A stretch of 41,251 nucleotides of DNA from positions 1 to 41,251 of the forward strand of contig NZ_RHNX01000027.1 of the NCBI RefSeq assembly GCF_003946335.1, written 5' to 3'. Each line of letters opens with the position of its first letter. The stretch's first letter is position 1. The notes under the pieces were generated by a model. It did not search any database and was not told the DNA's origin. It saw only the letters and a list, made by a program, of their open reading frames with translations. Below are positions 8,164-17,299 of this stretch, in pieces. The stretch comes from Levilactobacillus fujinensis (lineage in GTDB: Bacteria > Bacillota > Bacilli > Lactobacillales > Lactobacillaceae). A program made the position numbers and the translations under genes.

Positions 8164-9177
8164 CTAATCAACTAAGAGGTCCAAAACGTCCTGCGTATCG
8201 ATACCGTTGAAGTACAACTGTGTGTTGACACTGTTCAAAACTGCCCCAACGTGTTCACGGTCATAACGGACACCGGCCAATTTATCAGCCAGCTCAGTTG
8301 CGTCAGATGGACCGAAGAAGTCACCATAGAACTTGATGTTCTTGATCTTCCCATTTTCAACCAGCAGCCGTGCATCGATGGTTCCGGCCGTAAAGTGTTG
8401 CCGCTTCTTCACCGTAAATTCTGGTGAGTTGCCGTAAACCCAATCCCAGTTGCTGTAGTAATCATTGTAAATTTTATCGATGGCCGATTTTTCGCTATCT
8501 TCGATGGTAACTTCCTTGTCCTTGATGGCATCCAAACTATCCACGTGGAATAGTTCTTTCAACAAGGTGTCGCGGAATTCTGGCACGGTCAAGTTTTGAT
8601 ACTCAGGTGCCAAGAACGGCTTCAGGTTCGTTACCCGTGAACGAACGGACTTGATACCCTTGGACTTCATCTTGTCTTCGGGAACGTTCAAGGCGTGAGC
8701 GATCACATCTTGATCCACATCCAGCATCAAAGTTCCGTGAGAGAAAGTCTTCCCACTGTGAGAGTACATCGCGTTACCAGAGAACTTCTTGCCGTCGACT
8801 AAAATGTCGTTCCGGCCAGAAACCTCGGTCGTCGTTGCCCCCATCGCATGTAAGGCGTCCACGATTGGTTGGACAAAGGACTTGAAATCTCCGAATTCTT
8901 CACTATCGCTATCAACCACGAAGCTAAAGCAAAGGTTCCCGAGATCTTGGTAGACAGCACCACCACCCGATAACCGACGGGTGACCGTGATGTTGTTTTC
9001 TTCAACGTACTTTTGGTTGATCTCTTCCAATGTGTTTTGGTTCCGACCAACGATGATGCAAGGTCCCTCGTAATAGAACAGAACTAATGGTTCGTCGAAC
9101 TTCTTGTTGTTCATCAAGTACTGTTCAGTTGCTAAGTTGTGCCGAATGTCGTGTGACTTCATAGCGTACCAATACAT
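8164..9177 (-). CDS. lplA: Lipoate-protein ligase
   Basis: 337 residues, the usual length for a bacterial LplA with its C-terminal accessory domain. It attaches scavenged lipoate, through lipoyl-AMP, to a lysine of lipoyl domains of 2-oxoacid dehydrogenases or GcvH. The N-terminal domain shows VGRNQNTLEEIN and RRLSGGGAVYQDLGNLCFSF (lipoate/ATP site), then GRNDILVDGKKFSGNA and the lysine-containing SHGTLMLDVD region. The C-terminal domain occupies about 240-337. AAAGGGG precedes ATG. A promoter and a cre site stand upstream, so carbon control is likely. No dehydrogenase genes lie nearby. Confidence 0.93.
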   Translation of the reverse strand: MYWYAMKSHDIRHNLATEQYLMNNKKFDEPLVLFYYEGPCIIVGRNQNTLEEINQKYVEENNITVTRRLSGGGAVYQDLGNLCFSFVVDSDSEEFGDFKSFVQPIVDALHAMGATTTEVSGRNDILVDGKKFSGNAMYSHSGKTFSHGTLMLDVDQDVIAHALNVPEDKMKSKGIKSVRSRVTNLKPFLAPEYQNLTVPEFRDTLLKELFHVDSLDAIKDKEVTIEDSEKSAIDKIYNDYYSNWDWVYGNSPEFTVKKRQHFTAGTIDARLLVENGKIKNIKFYGDFFGPSDATELADKLAGVRYDREHVGAVLNSVNTQLYFNGIDTQDVLDLLVD

Positions 9178-9247
9178 AACCCAAAAACCCCTTTCAAATT
9201 AACCAACCCGAGGCCTTATAGAACTGTCGGTTTCCCGGTTACTTTAA

Positions 9248-9276
9248 ATCATAGCACGCTTTGTTAGCGATTACAA
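9248..9276 (-). promoter_or_regulatory. lplA promoter
   Basis: On the minus strand TTGTAA (9276-9271), a 17-bp spacer and TATGAT (9253-9248) form a good vegetative promoter about 70 bp upstream of the lplA start. Confidence 0.65.
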
Positions 9277-9328
9277 TTTAGCATTGTGCGAACTTTCATT
9301 TCGCAATTTATTTCGTAATAAGATAGGT

Positions 9329-9342
9329 TGGAAGCGATTGCA
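9329..9342. promoter_or_regulatory. cre site upstream of lplA
   Basis: TGGAAGCGATTGCA fits the cre pattern WTGNAANCGNWNNCW at every conserved position. It lies about 50 bp upstream of the lplA -35, a position used for CcpA activation in other Firmicutes genes. Activation rather than repression is an inference. Confidence 0.55.
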
Positions 9343-9392
9343 AAAGTTAAAAGTCGCTTTCATTCGTTTGGTCATTTGCCCAAAATCGGCAT

Positions 9393-9426
9393 AAAAAAAG
9401 GAAGCGAGGTTTTGTCTCGCTTCCTT
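9393..9426 (-). terminator. Terminator of the Rrf2-family gene
   Basis: Arms AAGGAAGCGAG and CTCGCTTCCTT pair perfectly, with a T-run on the minus strand. Between it and the gene stop lies a further inverted repeat (GGCGGT 9447-9452 with ACCGCC 9477-9482) without a T-tract. Confidence 0.85.
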
Positions 9427-9538
9427 CCCCGTCTGGGTTCACCCTAGGCGGTCATTTAAGCTTAATGGTGGCCGTAACCGCCATCCCTTTATCTAACTTC
9501 GTTATAGGCGCCTTACTAACAAAAAGGTAGCATTTAGC

Positions 9539-10006
9539 TCAGTCTTGGGGGTTAATAAGCTGCCGGAAATAACCGTGCTGATGCAGGTCGTGTTTTAGGT
9601 CCGTCATCGTAAATTGGTGGTAAAACTTACGGTAATCCTCATCAGCCAGGGTAAACAGGTCCGTTAGTGTCTGAGAAATATTAGCAGAAATGTCCGTATC
9701 ATCGGTTGCCTTGGTTCCCTTAGAGTCACCTGTAATGAAACGTGCGTAGCTAATGGTTGGTGGAATCGTCAAGTCATAGAGTTCGCCAACATTGATATCA
9801 GCAAGATCTTTGATGAGCTGATAGCCACCATTTTTACCAACAGATCCTTCGATATATCCCTGTTTATGAAGTACCGAAAGAATGTTACGGATCATTACCG
9901 CATTCAGCTGAAGGGACGTTGCGAGTTCCCGACTTGCAATCTTACGCGGACGATTTTCGTCCAAGTACAGCAAGCTATGAACCGCAACGGAAAAGTCTAA
10001 TCTCAT
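9539..10006 (-). CDS. Rrf2-family transcriptional regulator
   Basis: 155 residues from the ATG at 10006. The longer frame to 10060 runs across a TATAAT -10 box (10045-10040), so it is not translated. The winged helix-turn-helix occupies about 1-80 (RLDFSVAVHSLLYL, IASRELATSLQLNAVMIRNI, GYIEGSVGKNGGYQL). The protein has no cysteine at all, so it cannot hold an iron-sulfur cluster as IscR and NsrR do. The ribosome site is weak. It is divergent from oppDFBCA and could control that promoter, but the target is unknown. Confidence 0.85.
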   Translation of the reverse strand: MRLDFSVAVHSLLYLDENRPRKIASRELATSLQLNAVMIRNILSVLHKQGYIEGSVGKNGGYQLIKDLADINVGELYDLTIPPTISYARFITGDSKGTKATDDTDISANISQTLTDLFTLADEDYRKFYHQFTMTDLKHDLHQHGYFRQLINPQD

Positions 10007-10306
10007 CGTCCAACCATCGCTTTCAAGAATTCTGTAGTCATTATAGGTATCATACCACACTCAGTTAGTCAGATAGTAGCGGCCGGATGAAAAGCTAAGG
10101 ACTTTCTCATATTGAAAGGCGCTGTATATTTTTTCATGGCTTGCATAGCTTTTGCCCCTAAATCATTAGTTAGACAACCCAGTTATCCAACTATGGACTT
10201 CCAAGTTAAATTTTTTATCATTTTTTGGAATGTCTGCGATGATTGATATAACAAAGTTTATGAGGACTTTATGAAGTTTCCATGACTGATTATGTTAAAT
10301 TTGGGG

Positions 10307-10335
10307 TTGTAAATGAGAATTTGATTAACTATAAT
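10307..10335 (+). promoter_or_regulatory. opp operon promoter
   Basis: TTGTAA (10307-10312), a 17-bp spacer and TATAAT (10330-10335). Transcription would start near 10342, giving a leader of about 100 nt before the oppD GTG start. A 60-residue frame starting at 10282 overlaps this promoter and is not considered a gene. Confidence 0.7.
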
Positions 10336-10355
10336 CAAACACAATTATTGTTTGA
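10320..10355. promoter_or_regulatory. Palindromic operators over the opp -10 and start site
   Basis: TTTGATTA (10320-10327) and TAATCAAA (10332-10339) are perfect 8-bp inverted arms over the -10 box. A second pair, TCAAACA (10335-10341) and TGTTTGA (10349-10355), overlaps it over the start region. The position implies repression by a dimeric regulator. Identity unknown; the neighbouring Rrf2 protein is one candidate. Confidence 0.45.
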
Positions 10356-10439
10356 GTCCTTCGTGAATACTCAGAGATGTTTATTCATCGGGCTTCAAAT
10401 CAAAATGAGAGATATATTAGAACATTGGGAGGGATTTCC

Positions 10440-11456
10440 GTGGAAACCGAATCAAACTTTCTAAACATTAAAGACGTCAGTACGGCTTTCAAAATTGACG
10501 GCCAATTCTATGACGCCATCTCCCACATTAACCTCCAAGTCCAACACGACGAGATTCTCGCCATCGTTGGTGAATCAGGTTGTGGTAAAAGTACATTAGC
10601 CACTACCATTATGGGTCTGCATGACCCGGCAGAGACTAAGATTTCCGGCGAAATTGATTTTGAAGGCACCGACCTCCTAAAACTTGACGACAATGGCTAC
10701 AACCAATTTCGGGGAGCCAAGATTGGCATGATCTTCCAAGATCCTCTGTCCGCATTGAACCCATTAAAACGTATTGAAGATCAAATCAGTGAGGTCATGG
10801 ATTACCATACATCGTTGACGAAGGCCGAGAAGCACACCCGCGTCTTGGAATTACTCGACGAAGTTGGTATTGTAAATCCCAAACGAACCGCACACCAATT
10901 CCCCCATGAACTTTCTGGCGGGATGCGCCAACGGGTCGTCATTGCCATTGCCATTGCTTGTAAGCCCGACCTCATCATTGCCGATGAACCGACCACGGCG
11001 CTGGACGTTACCATCCAAGCACAAATTCTAGACGTGTTACGGGCCATTCAAAATGAGAACCACGCCGGCATCATCCTAATCACCCATGATTTAGGGGTCG
11101 TTGCCGAAACGGCTGACCGAGTTGCTGTTATGTATGCTGGTCAAATCGTTGAACAAGGCTCTGCTGAACAAATCTTCAACTCACCAGAACATCCTTACAC
11201 GCGTTCCTTGCTTCGTTCCATGCCGCAACGTGACAATGAAGCTGATGACCTATACGTTATCAAGGGAAACGTTCCTTCATTACAAAAGATGCCAGCTACT
11301 GGCGATCGCTTTGCGCCTCGGATTCCTTGGGTACCAGAGAGTGCTCACGAAGCAGAGCCCGTCATGCATGAGATTGCACCAGGTCATGAAGTCCGTTGCA
11401 CCTGCTACAAGACATTCCAATTTCCAGATGAGAAGAAGGGGGACGTGACCGTATGA
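10440..11456 (+). CDS. oppD: Oligopeptide ABC transporter ATPase OppD
   Basis: 338 residues from GTG, chosen because GGGAGGG ends 5 nt upstream; the longer ATG frame at 10377 lacks a ribosome site. One of the two nucleotide-binding subunits that power peptide import at the inner face of the membrane. Walker A is GESGCGKST (about 44-52), the signature LSGGMRQR, Walker [13 protein letters not shown] and the switch His in ITHDLG. The C-terminal oligopeptide-transporter extension is present, with cysteines in the RCTCYK motif. It overlaps oppF by ATGA, so the two are translationally coupled. Confidence 0.95.
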   Translation: METESNFLNIKDVSTAFKIDGQFYDAISHINLQVQHDEILAIVGESGCGKSTLATTIMGLHDPAETKISGEIDFEGTDLLKLDDNGYNQFRGAKIGMIFQDPLSALNPLKRIEDQISEVMDYHTSLTKAEKHTRVLELLDEVGIVNPKRTAHQFPHELSGGMRQRVVIAIAIACKPDLIIADEPTTALDVTIQAQILDVLRAIQNENHAGIILITHDLGVVAETADRVAVMYAGQIVEQGSAEQIFNSPEHPYTRSLLRSMPQRDNEADDLYVIKGNVPSLQKMPATGDRFAPRIPWVPESAHEAEPVMHEIAPGHEVRCTCYKTFQFPDEKKGDVTV

Positions 11457-12427
11457 GCTTAATCGAAATCAAAGATTTAAAAGTCCACTACCCCATTCGC
11501 TCCGGCTTTTGGAACCGTGTGACCGACTCCGTCAAGGCCGTCGATGGCATCACCTTCAACATTGAGGCCGGCGAAACTTATGGTCTCGTTGGTGAATCTG
11601 GTTCAGGTAAGTCAACGACCGGAAAATCCGTCGTTGGTCTCGAAAAAGTTACCAGCGGTTCTATCCTATATAACGGTAAGGACATCACCAAAAAAGAGAA
11701 TCGACGTAAGTTAGATTACAACCGCGACGTTCAAATGATCTTCCAAGATTCCCTTTCCAGTCTTAATCCCCGGAAACGAATCGAAGACATCATTGCCGAA
11801 CCTCTCCGGAATTTTGAGCACCTGAGTAAGGACGATGAAAAGTTACGGGTCCTGCAACTATTAAATATTGTTGGGCTGGACGCCGATGCGCTTTACAAGT
11901 ATCCCCATCAATTCTCTGGTGGTCAACGTCAACGGATTGGGGTCGCGCGTGCAGTTGCGACGAACCCAAAGCTCATCATTGCTGATGAACCCGTTTCCGC
12001 GTTGGACCTTTCCGTTCAAGCTCAGGTATTGAACTTCATGAAGAAAATTCAGCGTGAATTTGGTATTTCTTACCTGTTTATCTCCCATGACTTAGGCGTC
12101 GTACGGCATATGTGTAACAACATTGCCATCATGAACCGGGGTCGCTTGGTTGAAATTGGCACGCGAGAAGACATCTACAACCACCCGTTACATATCTATA
12201 CCAAGCGGTTATTAGCTGCCATCCCAGAAACCAACGTGAATCAACGGGCTGCTCACCGTGCCTCTCGTCTCGCCGTTGAAAAAATTTACGAGGACCAACA
12301 GAGTAAATACTACGACGAAGATGGCATGGCTTATCCCTTAGTTCAGGTCAGCCCTACCCATTCGGTAGCCTTACCTGAAGCCATCGCCAAACAACTTGCC
12401 AGCCAAGAAGGAGAGGTGCAGGCCTAA
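11453..12427 (+). CDS. oppF: Oligopeptide ABC transporter ATPase OppF
   Basis: 324 residues, the partner ATPase of OppD. Walker A is GESGSGKSTTGK, the signature FSGGQRQRIGVARA, Walker B LIIADEPVSALD and the switch His in ISHDLG. The start overlaps the oppD stop (ATGA), and its own TAA overlaps the oppB ATG. An oligopeptide-transporter C-terminal domain follows from about residue 235. The D-F-B-C-A gene order is that of classical Opp operons in lactic acid bacteria, where the system supplies peptides as amino-acid source. Confidence 0.95.
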   Translation: MSLIEIKDLKVHYPIRSGFWNRVTDSVKAVDGITFNIEAGETYGLVGESGSGKSTTGKSVVGLEKVTSGSILYNGKDITKKENRRKLDYNRDVQMIFQDSLSSLNPRKRIEDIIAEPLRNFEHLSKDDEKLRVLQLLNIVGLDADALYKYPHQFSGGQRQRIGVARAVATNPKLIIADEPVSALDLSVQAQVLNFMKKIQREFGISYLFISHDLGVVRHMCNNIAIMNRGRLVEIGTREDIYNHPLHIYTKRLLAAIPETNVNQRAAHRASRLAVEKIYEDQQSKYYDEDGMAYPLVQVSPTHSVALPEAIAKQLASQEGEVQA

Positions 12428-13386
12428 TGTGGAAAACGATTTTACGACGTGTCATGATTATGGTTCCCGAAGTCATTATCCTCAGTATTCTGGTCTTCCT
12501 CTTGGCGAAGGCCATGCCTGGGGACCCATTTACTGGATCAATCAATCCTAAAGCCGATCCTGCTCAAATCAAACATTTGATGGCAATCAACGGTTTGAAT
12601 GACCCCTGGTACCAGCAGTACTGGAATTGGGTCGTGCACTTGTTCCACGGCAACTTAGGAAATAGTTACCAATACCAGGAGCCCGTTACCCGATTGATTG
12701 CAGGTCGGGCCGGCAATACACTTTGGTTGGCCTTCTTCAGTATGATTCTCACCTACGCCTTAGCTTTACCAATGGGCGTCTTCGCAGGACGTCACGAAGG
12801 CAAGCTGCCAGACGTGGTTATCCGCTTCTATACCTATGTTACTTACTGTATTCCCTTCTTTGTTATCTTGGTCTTAGGGATTTGGATTTTCGGTTATGTT
12901 CTCGGTTGGTTCCCAACTACCGGATCTGTTTCATCGGATGCCCAAGGGTGGGTTCAAACCGTCGGGTCACATTTCTATCACATTCTCTTACCCGGTATTT
13001 TGGGGGCATTGTTTAGTACCGTCAATATTGTTCAGTACCTGCGTTCTGAGGTTATTGATGCTAAGCATTCCGATTACGTTCGAACTGCTCGTTCCAAGGG
13101 GGTTCCTAGCAAAGATATTTATCGTCATCATATCTTCCGAAACTCTTTACTGCCAATCGCAGCGTTCGCAGGTTACTCCATCACTGGATTACTGAACGGC
13201 TCCATCTTTACCGAAACCGTCTTCTCCTACCCCGGTATGGGATTACTGTTCGTGAACTCGATTAGTTATCGGGATTACACGGTTATCACTGCCCTCGTCT
13301 TGATTTTCGGATTATTGAACTTACTTGGAACTTTACTTTCCGACATTATCCTAAGCATTGTCGACCCACGAATTCGGATTGAATAA
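12427..13386 (+). CDS. oppB: Oligopeptide ABC transporter permease OppB
   Basis: 319 residues. An N-terminal membrane segment (about 10-30) is followed by a long extracytoplasmic loop and five further helices. The coupling-helix EAA-type loop reads DYVRTARSKGVPSKDIYRHH. This is the BPD-type permease forming half of the translocation path with OppC. It starts within the oppF stop (TAATG overlap), after the ribosome site AAGGAGAGG. Length and topology are normal for the family. Confidence 0.95.
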   Translation: MWKTILRRVMIMVPEVIILSILVFLLAKAMPGDPFTGSINPKADPAQIKHLMAINGLNDPWYQQYWNWVVHLFHGNLGNSYQYQEPVTRLIAGRAGNTLWLAFFSMILTYALALPMGVFAGRHEGKLPDVVIRFYTYVTYCIPFFVILVLGIWIFGYVLGWFPTTGSVSSDAQGWVQTVGSHFYHILLPGILGALFSTVNIVQYLRSEVIDAKHSDYVRTARSKGVPSKDIYRHHIFRNSLLPIAAFAGYSITGLLNGSIFTETVFSYPGMGLLFVNSISYRDYTVITALVLIFGLLNLLGTLLSDIILSIVDPRIRIE

Positions 13387-13400
13387 GGAGGCTAAACAGA

Positions 13401-14351
13401 ATGGCAGAAAATTTCGAACAACACTCAGACATTTCCGCAGCTGATTTAGCCCGCCTAAATCAGGAAGCACAAGCAGAAGCTACACCATCAACTGCTAAAA
13501 TCATCTGGAACGAATTTAAGGCTGATAAACCGGCCATGGCCGCACTCATTATCGTTGTGGGCTTTATCGTCTTCGTGATGATCGGTGCCCTCTTCATCAA
13601 TACACCAAAGATGATGGAAACCAACATCATGGACTACTTCGATAAACCCTTTACCGCTGGTTTTTGGTTAGGTGCTGATTCAGGTGGTCGTTCCGTTGCT
13701 AAACAATTGATTGTTGGGTCTCGTAACTCTATTGGGATTGCAATTGGTTTGACTGTTATTTCATCAACTTTTGGTATTGCTTGGGGATTAATTTCCGGCT
13801 ACTTCAGCGGTTACATTGACTGGGGCATGCAACGGGTTTATGACTTCATGATGATGCTACCAATGACCATGATGATCATTGTGTTAGTTACTATTATCCC
13901 CCACTACAACTCAGTTTCCTTAACGTTCATCTTCTCCATCTTCTACTGGGAAGGAACGTCACGATTGATTCGTTCACGGACCTTGGCTGAAACACAGAAA
14001 GATTACGTGGCCGCTTCCAAGACTTCCGGAACCAACCATTGGAAAATCATCTTCAAAGAAATCATGCCAAATATTTCTTCCTTGATTATCGTCGACTGTA
14101 CATTATCCTTCGCCGAAAACATCGGGGTTGAAACAGGGCTTTCCTACCTGGGCTTTGGGTTACCTAACCAAACACCTTCTTTAGGGACCATGATTGCAAA
14201 CGCCAATGACCCCAGCAACATCACATTATACTGGTGGACTTGGTTACCCGCAGCCCTAGAAATTGTTGTTCTATGTCTATCAATTAGTTATATCGGCCAA
14301 GTTCTTCGTCGCGCTGCAGATGCTTCGCAACGGCAAGGCGCCGCCGACTAA
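13401..14351 (+). CDS. oppC: Oligopeptide ABC transporter permease OppC
   Basis: 316 residues, the second permease subunit. A cytoplasmic N-terminal stretch of ~45 residues precedes the first helix. The EAA-type loop reads DYVAASKTSGTNHWKIIFKE, and GLSYLGFGLPNQTPSLG is the typical OppC C-terminal motif. AAGGAGG stands before ATG, 14 bp after oppB. The 142-bp gap to oppA holds an inverted repeat (GGTGC...GCACC, about 14380-14457), which could give separate mRNA stability to oppA. This is weakly supported. Confidence 0.95.
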   Translation: MAENFEQHSDISAADLARLNQEAQAEATPSTAKIIWNEFKADKPAMAALIIVVGFIVFVMIGALFINTPKMMETNIMDYFDKPFTAGFWLGADSGGRSVAKQLIVGSRNSIGIAIGLTVISSTFGIAWGLISGYFSGYIDWGMQRVYDFMMMLPMTMMIIVLVTIIPHYNSVSLTFIFSIFYWEGTSRLIRSRTLAETQKDYVAASKTSGTNHWKIIFKEIMPNISSLIIVDCTLSFAENIGVETGLSYLGFGLPNQTPSLGTMIANANDPSNITLYWWTWLPAALEIVVLCLSISYIGQVLRRAADASQRQGAAD

Positions 14352-14493
14352 CTGGAGAAATCACTTCATTTAAGGAGATGGTGCCTACCCAGCCACCAAC
14401 CGTATCCATGGCAGTTTCGTTTTCGCCGACCGATCCTGAGGAGAATTGGCCAGCACCTATATTAGAGGATCTTACACAAGGGGGAAACATAGC

Positions 14494-16302
14494 ATGAACA
14501 AAAAGAAACTTGTGTTATCAGCGATGGCAGTTCTCGCAACTGTTAGTCTCGCTGCATGTTCAAGCAAAAGCTCATCTAAGTCAAGTAGCAGTTCAAATAA
14601 CGGAGCTTCATTGAAGTTAAGTTCTGCTTACAAAAACACAAAAGCTACTGACAAGACAGCTGACAACAACAGTACATTGAAAGTCGCAGAAGCCAACGAT
14701 TCACCATTCCAAGGAATTTCTGACACCGTTTTAGCCACTAACGCCGAAGACAGTGATGTCTTCTCTCCTGGTGGTGGCGATTCTCTGTTCAACGTCGACA
14801 AGAACTATAAGATTATCGATGGTGGACTTGCTAACCAACGGATCAACCGTAAAGCTAAGACCGTAACCATCAAATTACGTTCTAATGCTAAGTGGTCCAA
14901 CGGAATGGACGTTACCGCTAAGGATATCGAGTATGCTTACGAAGTCGTTGCTAACAAGAACACGACTTCACAACAATACTCCTCCGACTTTAACGCTATC
15001 AAAGGGATGGCAGCCTACCATGCTGGTACCGCTAAGACCATCTCCGGAATTACCTATCCCGATGGTCAAAAGGGTAACACCGCTGTTATTCACTTAACCA
15101 AAATCACACCAAGTATGAAGTTCGCTGGAAATTCCTTCATCTGGAGTACCGTTGAACCTTATGAATACATCAAGAACGTCCCAATTGCCAAGTTAGCTTC
15201 CTCTACGCAAGTTCGGAAAGACCCTATCTTCACGGGTCCTTACAAGCTGGATAAAGTTGTCGAAGGTGAATCCACGACTTGGTCAACAAACAAGTACTAC
15301 TATGGCAAGACACCACAAATCAAGCACATCAATATCAACGTTGTTTCAACTAACAACATTGTTAAGGCTATCCAATCCAAGAAGTACGACTTCACAATTT
15401 CTAGCTTAGGTGGAACTTCCTACAAGCAATTGAAGAACGTCAAGGGTTACGCCAAGGCTGGTCAACCAGCACTTGCTTACAGTTACTTTGGCTTCAACGT
15501 TGGTCACTTCGACACCAAGACCAACAAGAACGTCATGGACAAGAATAGCAAGATGGCGAACAAGAATCTGCGTCAAGCTATGATGTACGCTCTGAACGTC
15601 GATCAAGTTTACAAGAAGTTTGGGAACGGAATCACTTGGCGTGCGAACACCTTGGTACCACCTGTATTCCAGAAATACTGGGATTCAAGTGCTAAGGGCT
15701 TCCCATTGAACGTCAAGAAGGCTGAAAAATTGCTTGACGAAGCTGGCTACAAGAAGCGTAATGGTAGTAAGTGGCGTTCAGATCCTAATGGTAAGAAGTT
15801 AGTTATTCACTTCGGTGCCATGACTGGAAACTCGACTTCCGCCGCTGAATACCAAGACTACCTGCAACAATGGCACAAGGTTGGTTTGGACGTTCAATTC
15901 ACTGGTGGCAAGACCATGGAAATGAACAGCTTCTACTCAACCCTCCAAGCACCAAAGCAAAGTAAGATTGACATCTACGCCGCCGCATGGAGTACTTCAT
16001 CAGAACCAACTCCTACGCAGTTGTACGGTGTAACAGCGCCTTACAACATGGGTCACTTTGTTTCCAAGAAGAATACCCAATTGATGGCTGAAATGAACAA
16101 CAGCAAGTCCTTCAATGATAAATACCGGACCAAGATCTTCAAGGAATGGCAAGAATACATGAACGACCAAGCTGCTGTCGCACCATTAAGCTTTAGCTAC
16201 AACTGGTACCCAGTTAACCATCGTGTTAAGGGCTACGATGTCAGTCCTGCTAACACCGAATTCTGGAGCAGTTTGTCCCTCACTTCAAGCAAGTTACAGT
16301 AA
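14494..16302 (+). CDS. oppA: Oligopeptide-binding lipoprotein OppA
   Basis: 602 residues from the ATG behind AAGGGGGAA; an upstream in-frame ATG at 14446 would break the signal peptide. A lipoprotein signal ends in LAAC with Cys22 as lipid anchor, followed by a Ser/Lys-rich tether. The rest is a family 5 solute-binding protein (LRSNAKWSNGMDVTAKDIEY, FTGPYKLDKV, LRQAMMYALNVDQV). It sits on the outer face of the membrane and hands peptides to OppBCDF. It is last in the operon, ahead of a strong terminator. Several lysine-rich runs use AAG codons heavily, as expected for a highly expressed gene. Confidence 0.95.
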   Translation: MNKKKLVLSAMAVLATVSLAACSSKSSSKSSSSSNNGASLKLSSAYKNTKATDKTADNNSTLKVAEANDSPFQGISDTVLATNAEDSDVFSPGGGDSLFNVDKNYKIIDGGLANQRINRKAKTVTIKLRSNAKWSNGMDVTAKDIEYAYEVVANKNTTSQQYSSDFNAIKGMAAYHAGTAKTISGITYPDGQKGNTAVIHLTKITPSMKFAGNSFIWSTVEPYEYIKNVPIAKLASSTQVRKDPIFTGPYKLDKVVEGESTTWSTNKYYYGKTPQIKHININVVSTNNIVKAIQSKKYDFTISSLGGTSYKQLKNVKGYAKAGQPALAYSYFGFNVGHFDTKTNKNVMDKNSKMANKNLRQAMMYALNVDQVYKKFGNGITWRANTLVPPVFQKYWDSSAKGFPLNVKKAEKLLDEAGYKKRNGSKWRSDPNGKKLVIHFGAMTGNSTSAAEYQDYLQQWHKVGLDVQFTGGKTMEMNSFYSTLQAPKQSKIDIYAAAWSTSSEPTPTQLYGVTAPYNMGHFVSKKNTQLMAEMNNSKSFNDKYRTKIFKEWQEYMNDQAAVAPLSFSYNWYPVNHRVKGYDVSPANTEFWSSLSLTSSKLQ

Positions 16303-16326
16303 CCTCAGGTTTATTTGATTCACGAG

Positions 16327-16357
16327 ACCATCGAATCTATCCGGTTCGATGGTTTTT
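16327..16357 (+). terminator. Terminator of oppDFBCA
   Basis: Arms ACCATCGAA (16327-16335) and TTCGATGGT (16345-16353) followed by a T-run. It ends the peptide transport operon. Confidence 0.88.
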
Positions 16358-16555
16358 GTTGTCCGCGCGTTCCCCTTCCCTAATCGAGCCAATTTTAAAT
16401 TTCGTTGCTCTGTATGGACCAACTATACAGGAGTCCGCGCTGATTACTAGCCCGCAACTCGCAGCCACACGTCCAACTATTATCTAGCTTATAACCGAAA
16501 CCGTTTCACCCGGTTCTTTGATCTGCTTTGGCTACCCCAATCTCTGTCTAAAAAT

Positions 16556-16699
16556 TTATTTTTTTATCATCTGTCTATCCAAATAAGCAATTTGATTGCG
16601 ACCCAATACAATTCCTGTGATAATGGGGATAGGCACAAAGACAATTTCAGACCACTTTGTTCACCATTTATTTAATTCGTGGGATTTTTTATTTTTCAT
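16556..16699 (-). pseudogene. Remnant of a small membrane-protein gene with an in-frame TGA
   Basis: From an ATG at 16699 a 47-codon frame runs to TAA, interrupted at codon 13 by TGA following TGG. After it the frame encodes KWSEIVFVPIPIITGIVLG, a plausible membrane segment, then a basic end. The ribosome site (GGGA 4 nt away) is poor. I read it as a decayed small gene in the 530-bp opp-usp gap. Apart from this and the flanking terminator and promoter I see nothing in that gap. Confidence 0.3.
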
Positions 16700-16759
16700 G
16701 AATTCCCGAAACTACGGCTTTTACATCTATTTTCAGTTCACTTGGCGACAATTAAGTGC

Positions 16760-16787
16760 TTACACACCGTAAAATAAATGATATAGT
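16760..16787 (+). promoter_or_regulatory. Promoter of the universal stress protein gene
   Basis: TTACAC (16760-16765), a 16-bp spacer and TATAGT (16782-16787), 45 bp upstream of the chosen start codon. Confidence 0.55.
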
Positions 16788-16831
16788 AAAGGTAAAGTTT
16801 TAACATGACTCGTGAAGGGGTGGCATTCCAT

Positions 16832-17290
16832 ATGTTACAACAATATAAGAACATTCTGGTTCCCGTTGACGGTTCCAAGGCAACCCAGCCAGTCTTAGAA
16901 AAAGCAATCGAAGTCGCAAAGCGCAATAATACGCATCTAGATATTTTAAACGTGCTTGAAGTGAATCAATTCAGCGATACTTATGGTGGTGCCGTCAGTG
17001 GTGACGTCATCTACAAGCTTTCTCAAGACGTTCAAGACCGACTCGACGCACTCAAGCAACAAGCCATCGATGCCGGCGTTCCCGATGTCAGCATCCACGT
17101 TCGTTTTGGGAACCCAAAGCCCGTTATCGCGCGGGAATTCCCAGCAGACCACAAGTCAGAATTAATTGTCATTGGCTCGACTGGTTTGACCGCCGTTGAA
17201 CGGTTAATGGTCGGTTCTGTAACCAACTACGTCAGCCGCTCCGCTATCTGCGATGTACTGATCGTTAAGCCAGAAGAAGCGAGCAAATAA
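16832..17290 (+). CDS. Universal stress protein, UspA family
   Basis: 152 residues from ATG 16832, preceded by AAGGGG. An in-frame ATG 27 bp upstream has no ribosome site. The N terminus NILVPVDGSKATQPVLEKAI and the C-terminal GSTGLTAVERLMVGSV fit the G-2x-G-9x-G(S/T) pattern of ATP-binding Usp proteins, so a nucleotide-binding cytosolic stress protein is expected. Monocistronic, with its own promoter and terminator. The physiological role of individual Usp paralogs in lactobacilli is not specified by sequence. Confidence 0.92.
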   Translation: MLQQYKNILVPVDGSKATQPVLEKAIEVAKRNNTHLDILNVLEVNQFSDTYGGAVSGDVIYKLSQDVQDRLDALKQQAIDAGVPDVSIHVRFGNPKPVIAREFPADHKSELIVIGSTGLTAVERLMVGSVTNYVSRSAICDVLIVKPEEASK

Positions 17291-17299
17291 CTTTAACTG

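Noticed and set aside
10282-10464. 60-residue open frame before oppD
   Set aside because: It contains the opp promoter and operators and overlaps the oppD start in another frame.
14380-14457. Intercistronic hairpin before oppA as a terminator or attenuator
   Set aside because: Pairing beyond GGTGC/GCACC is poor and no T-tract follows, so only a weak inverted repeat is mentioned in the oppC entry.
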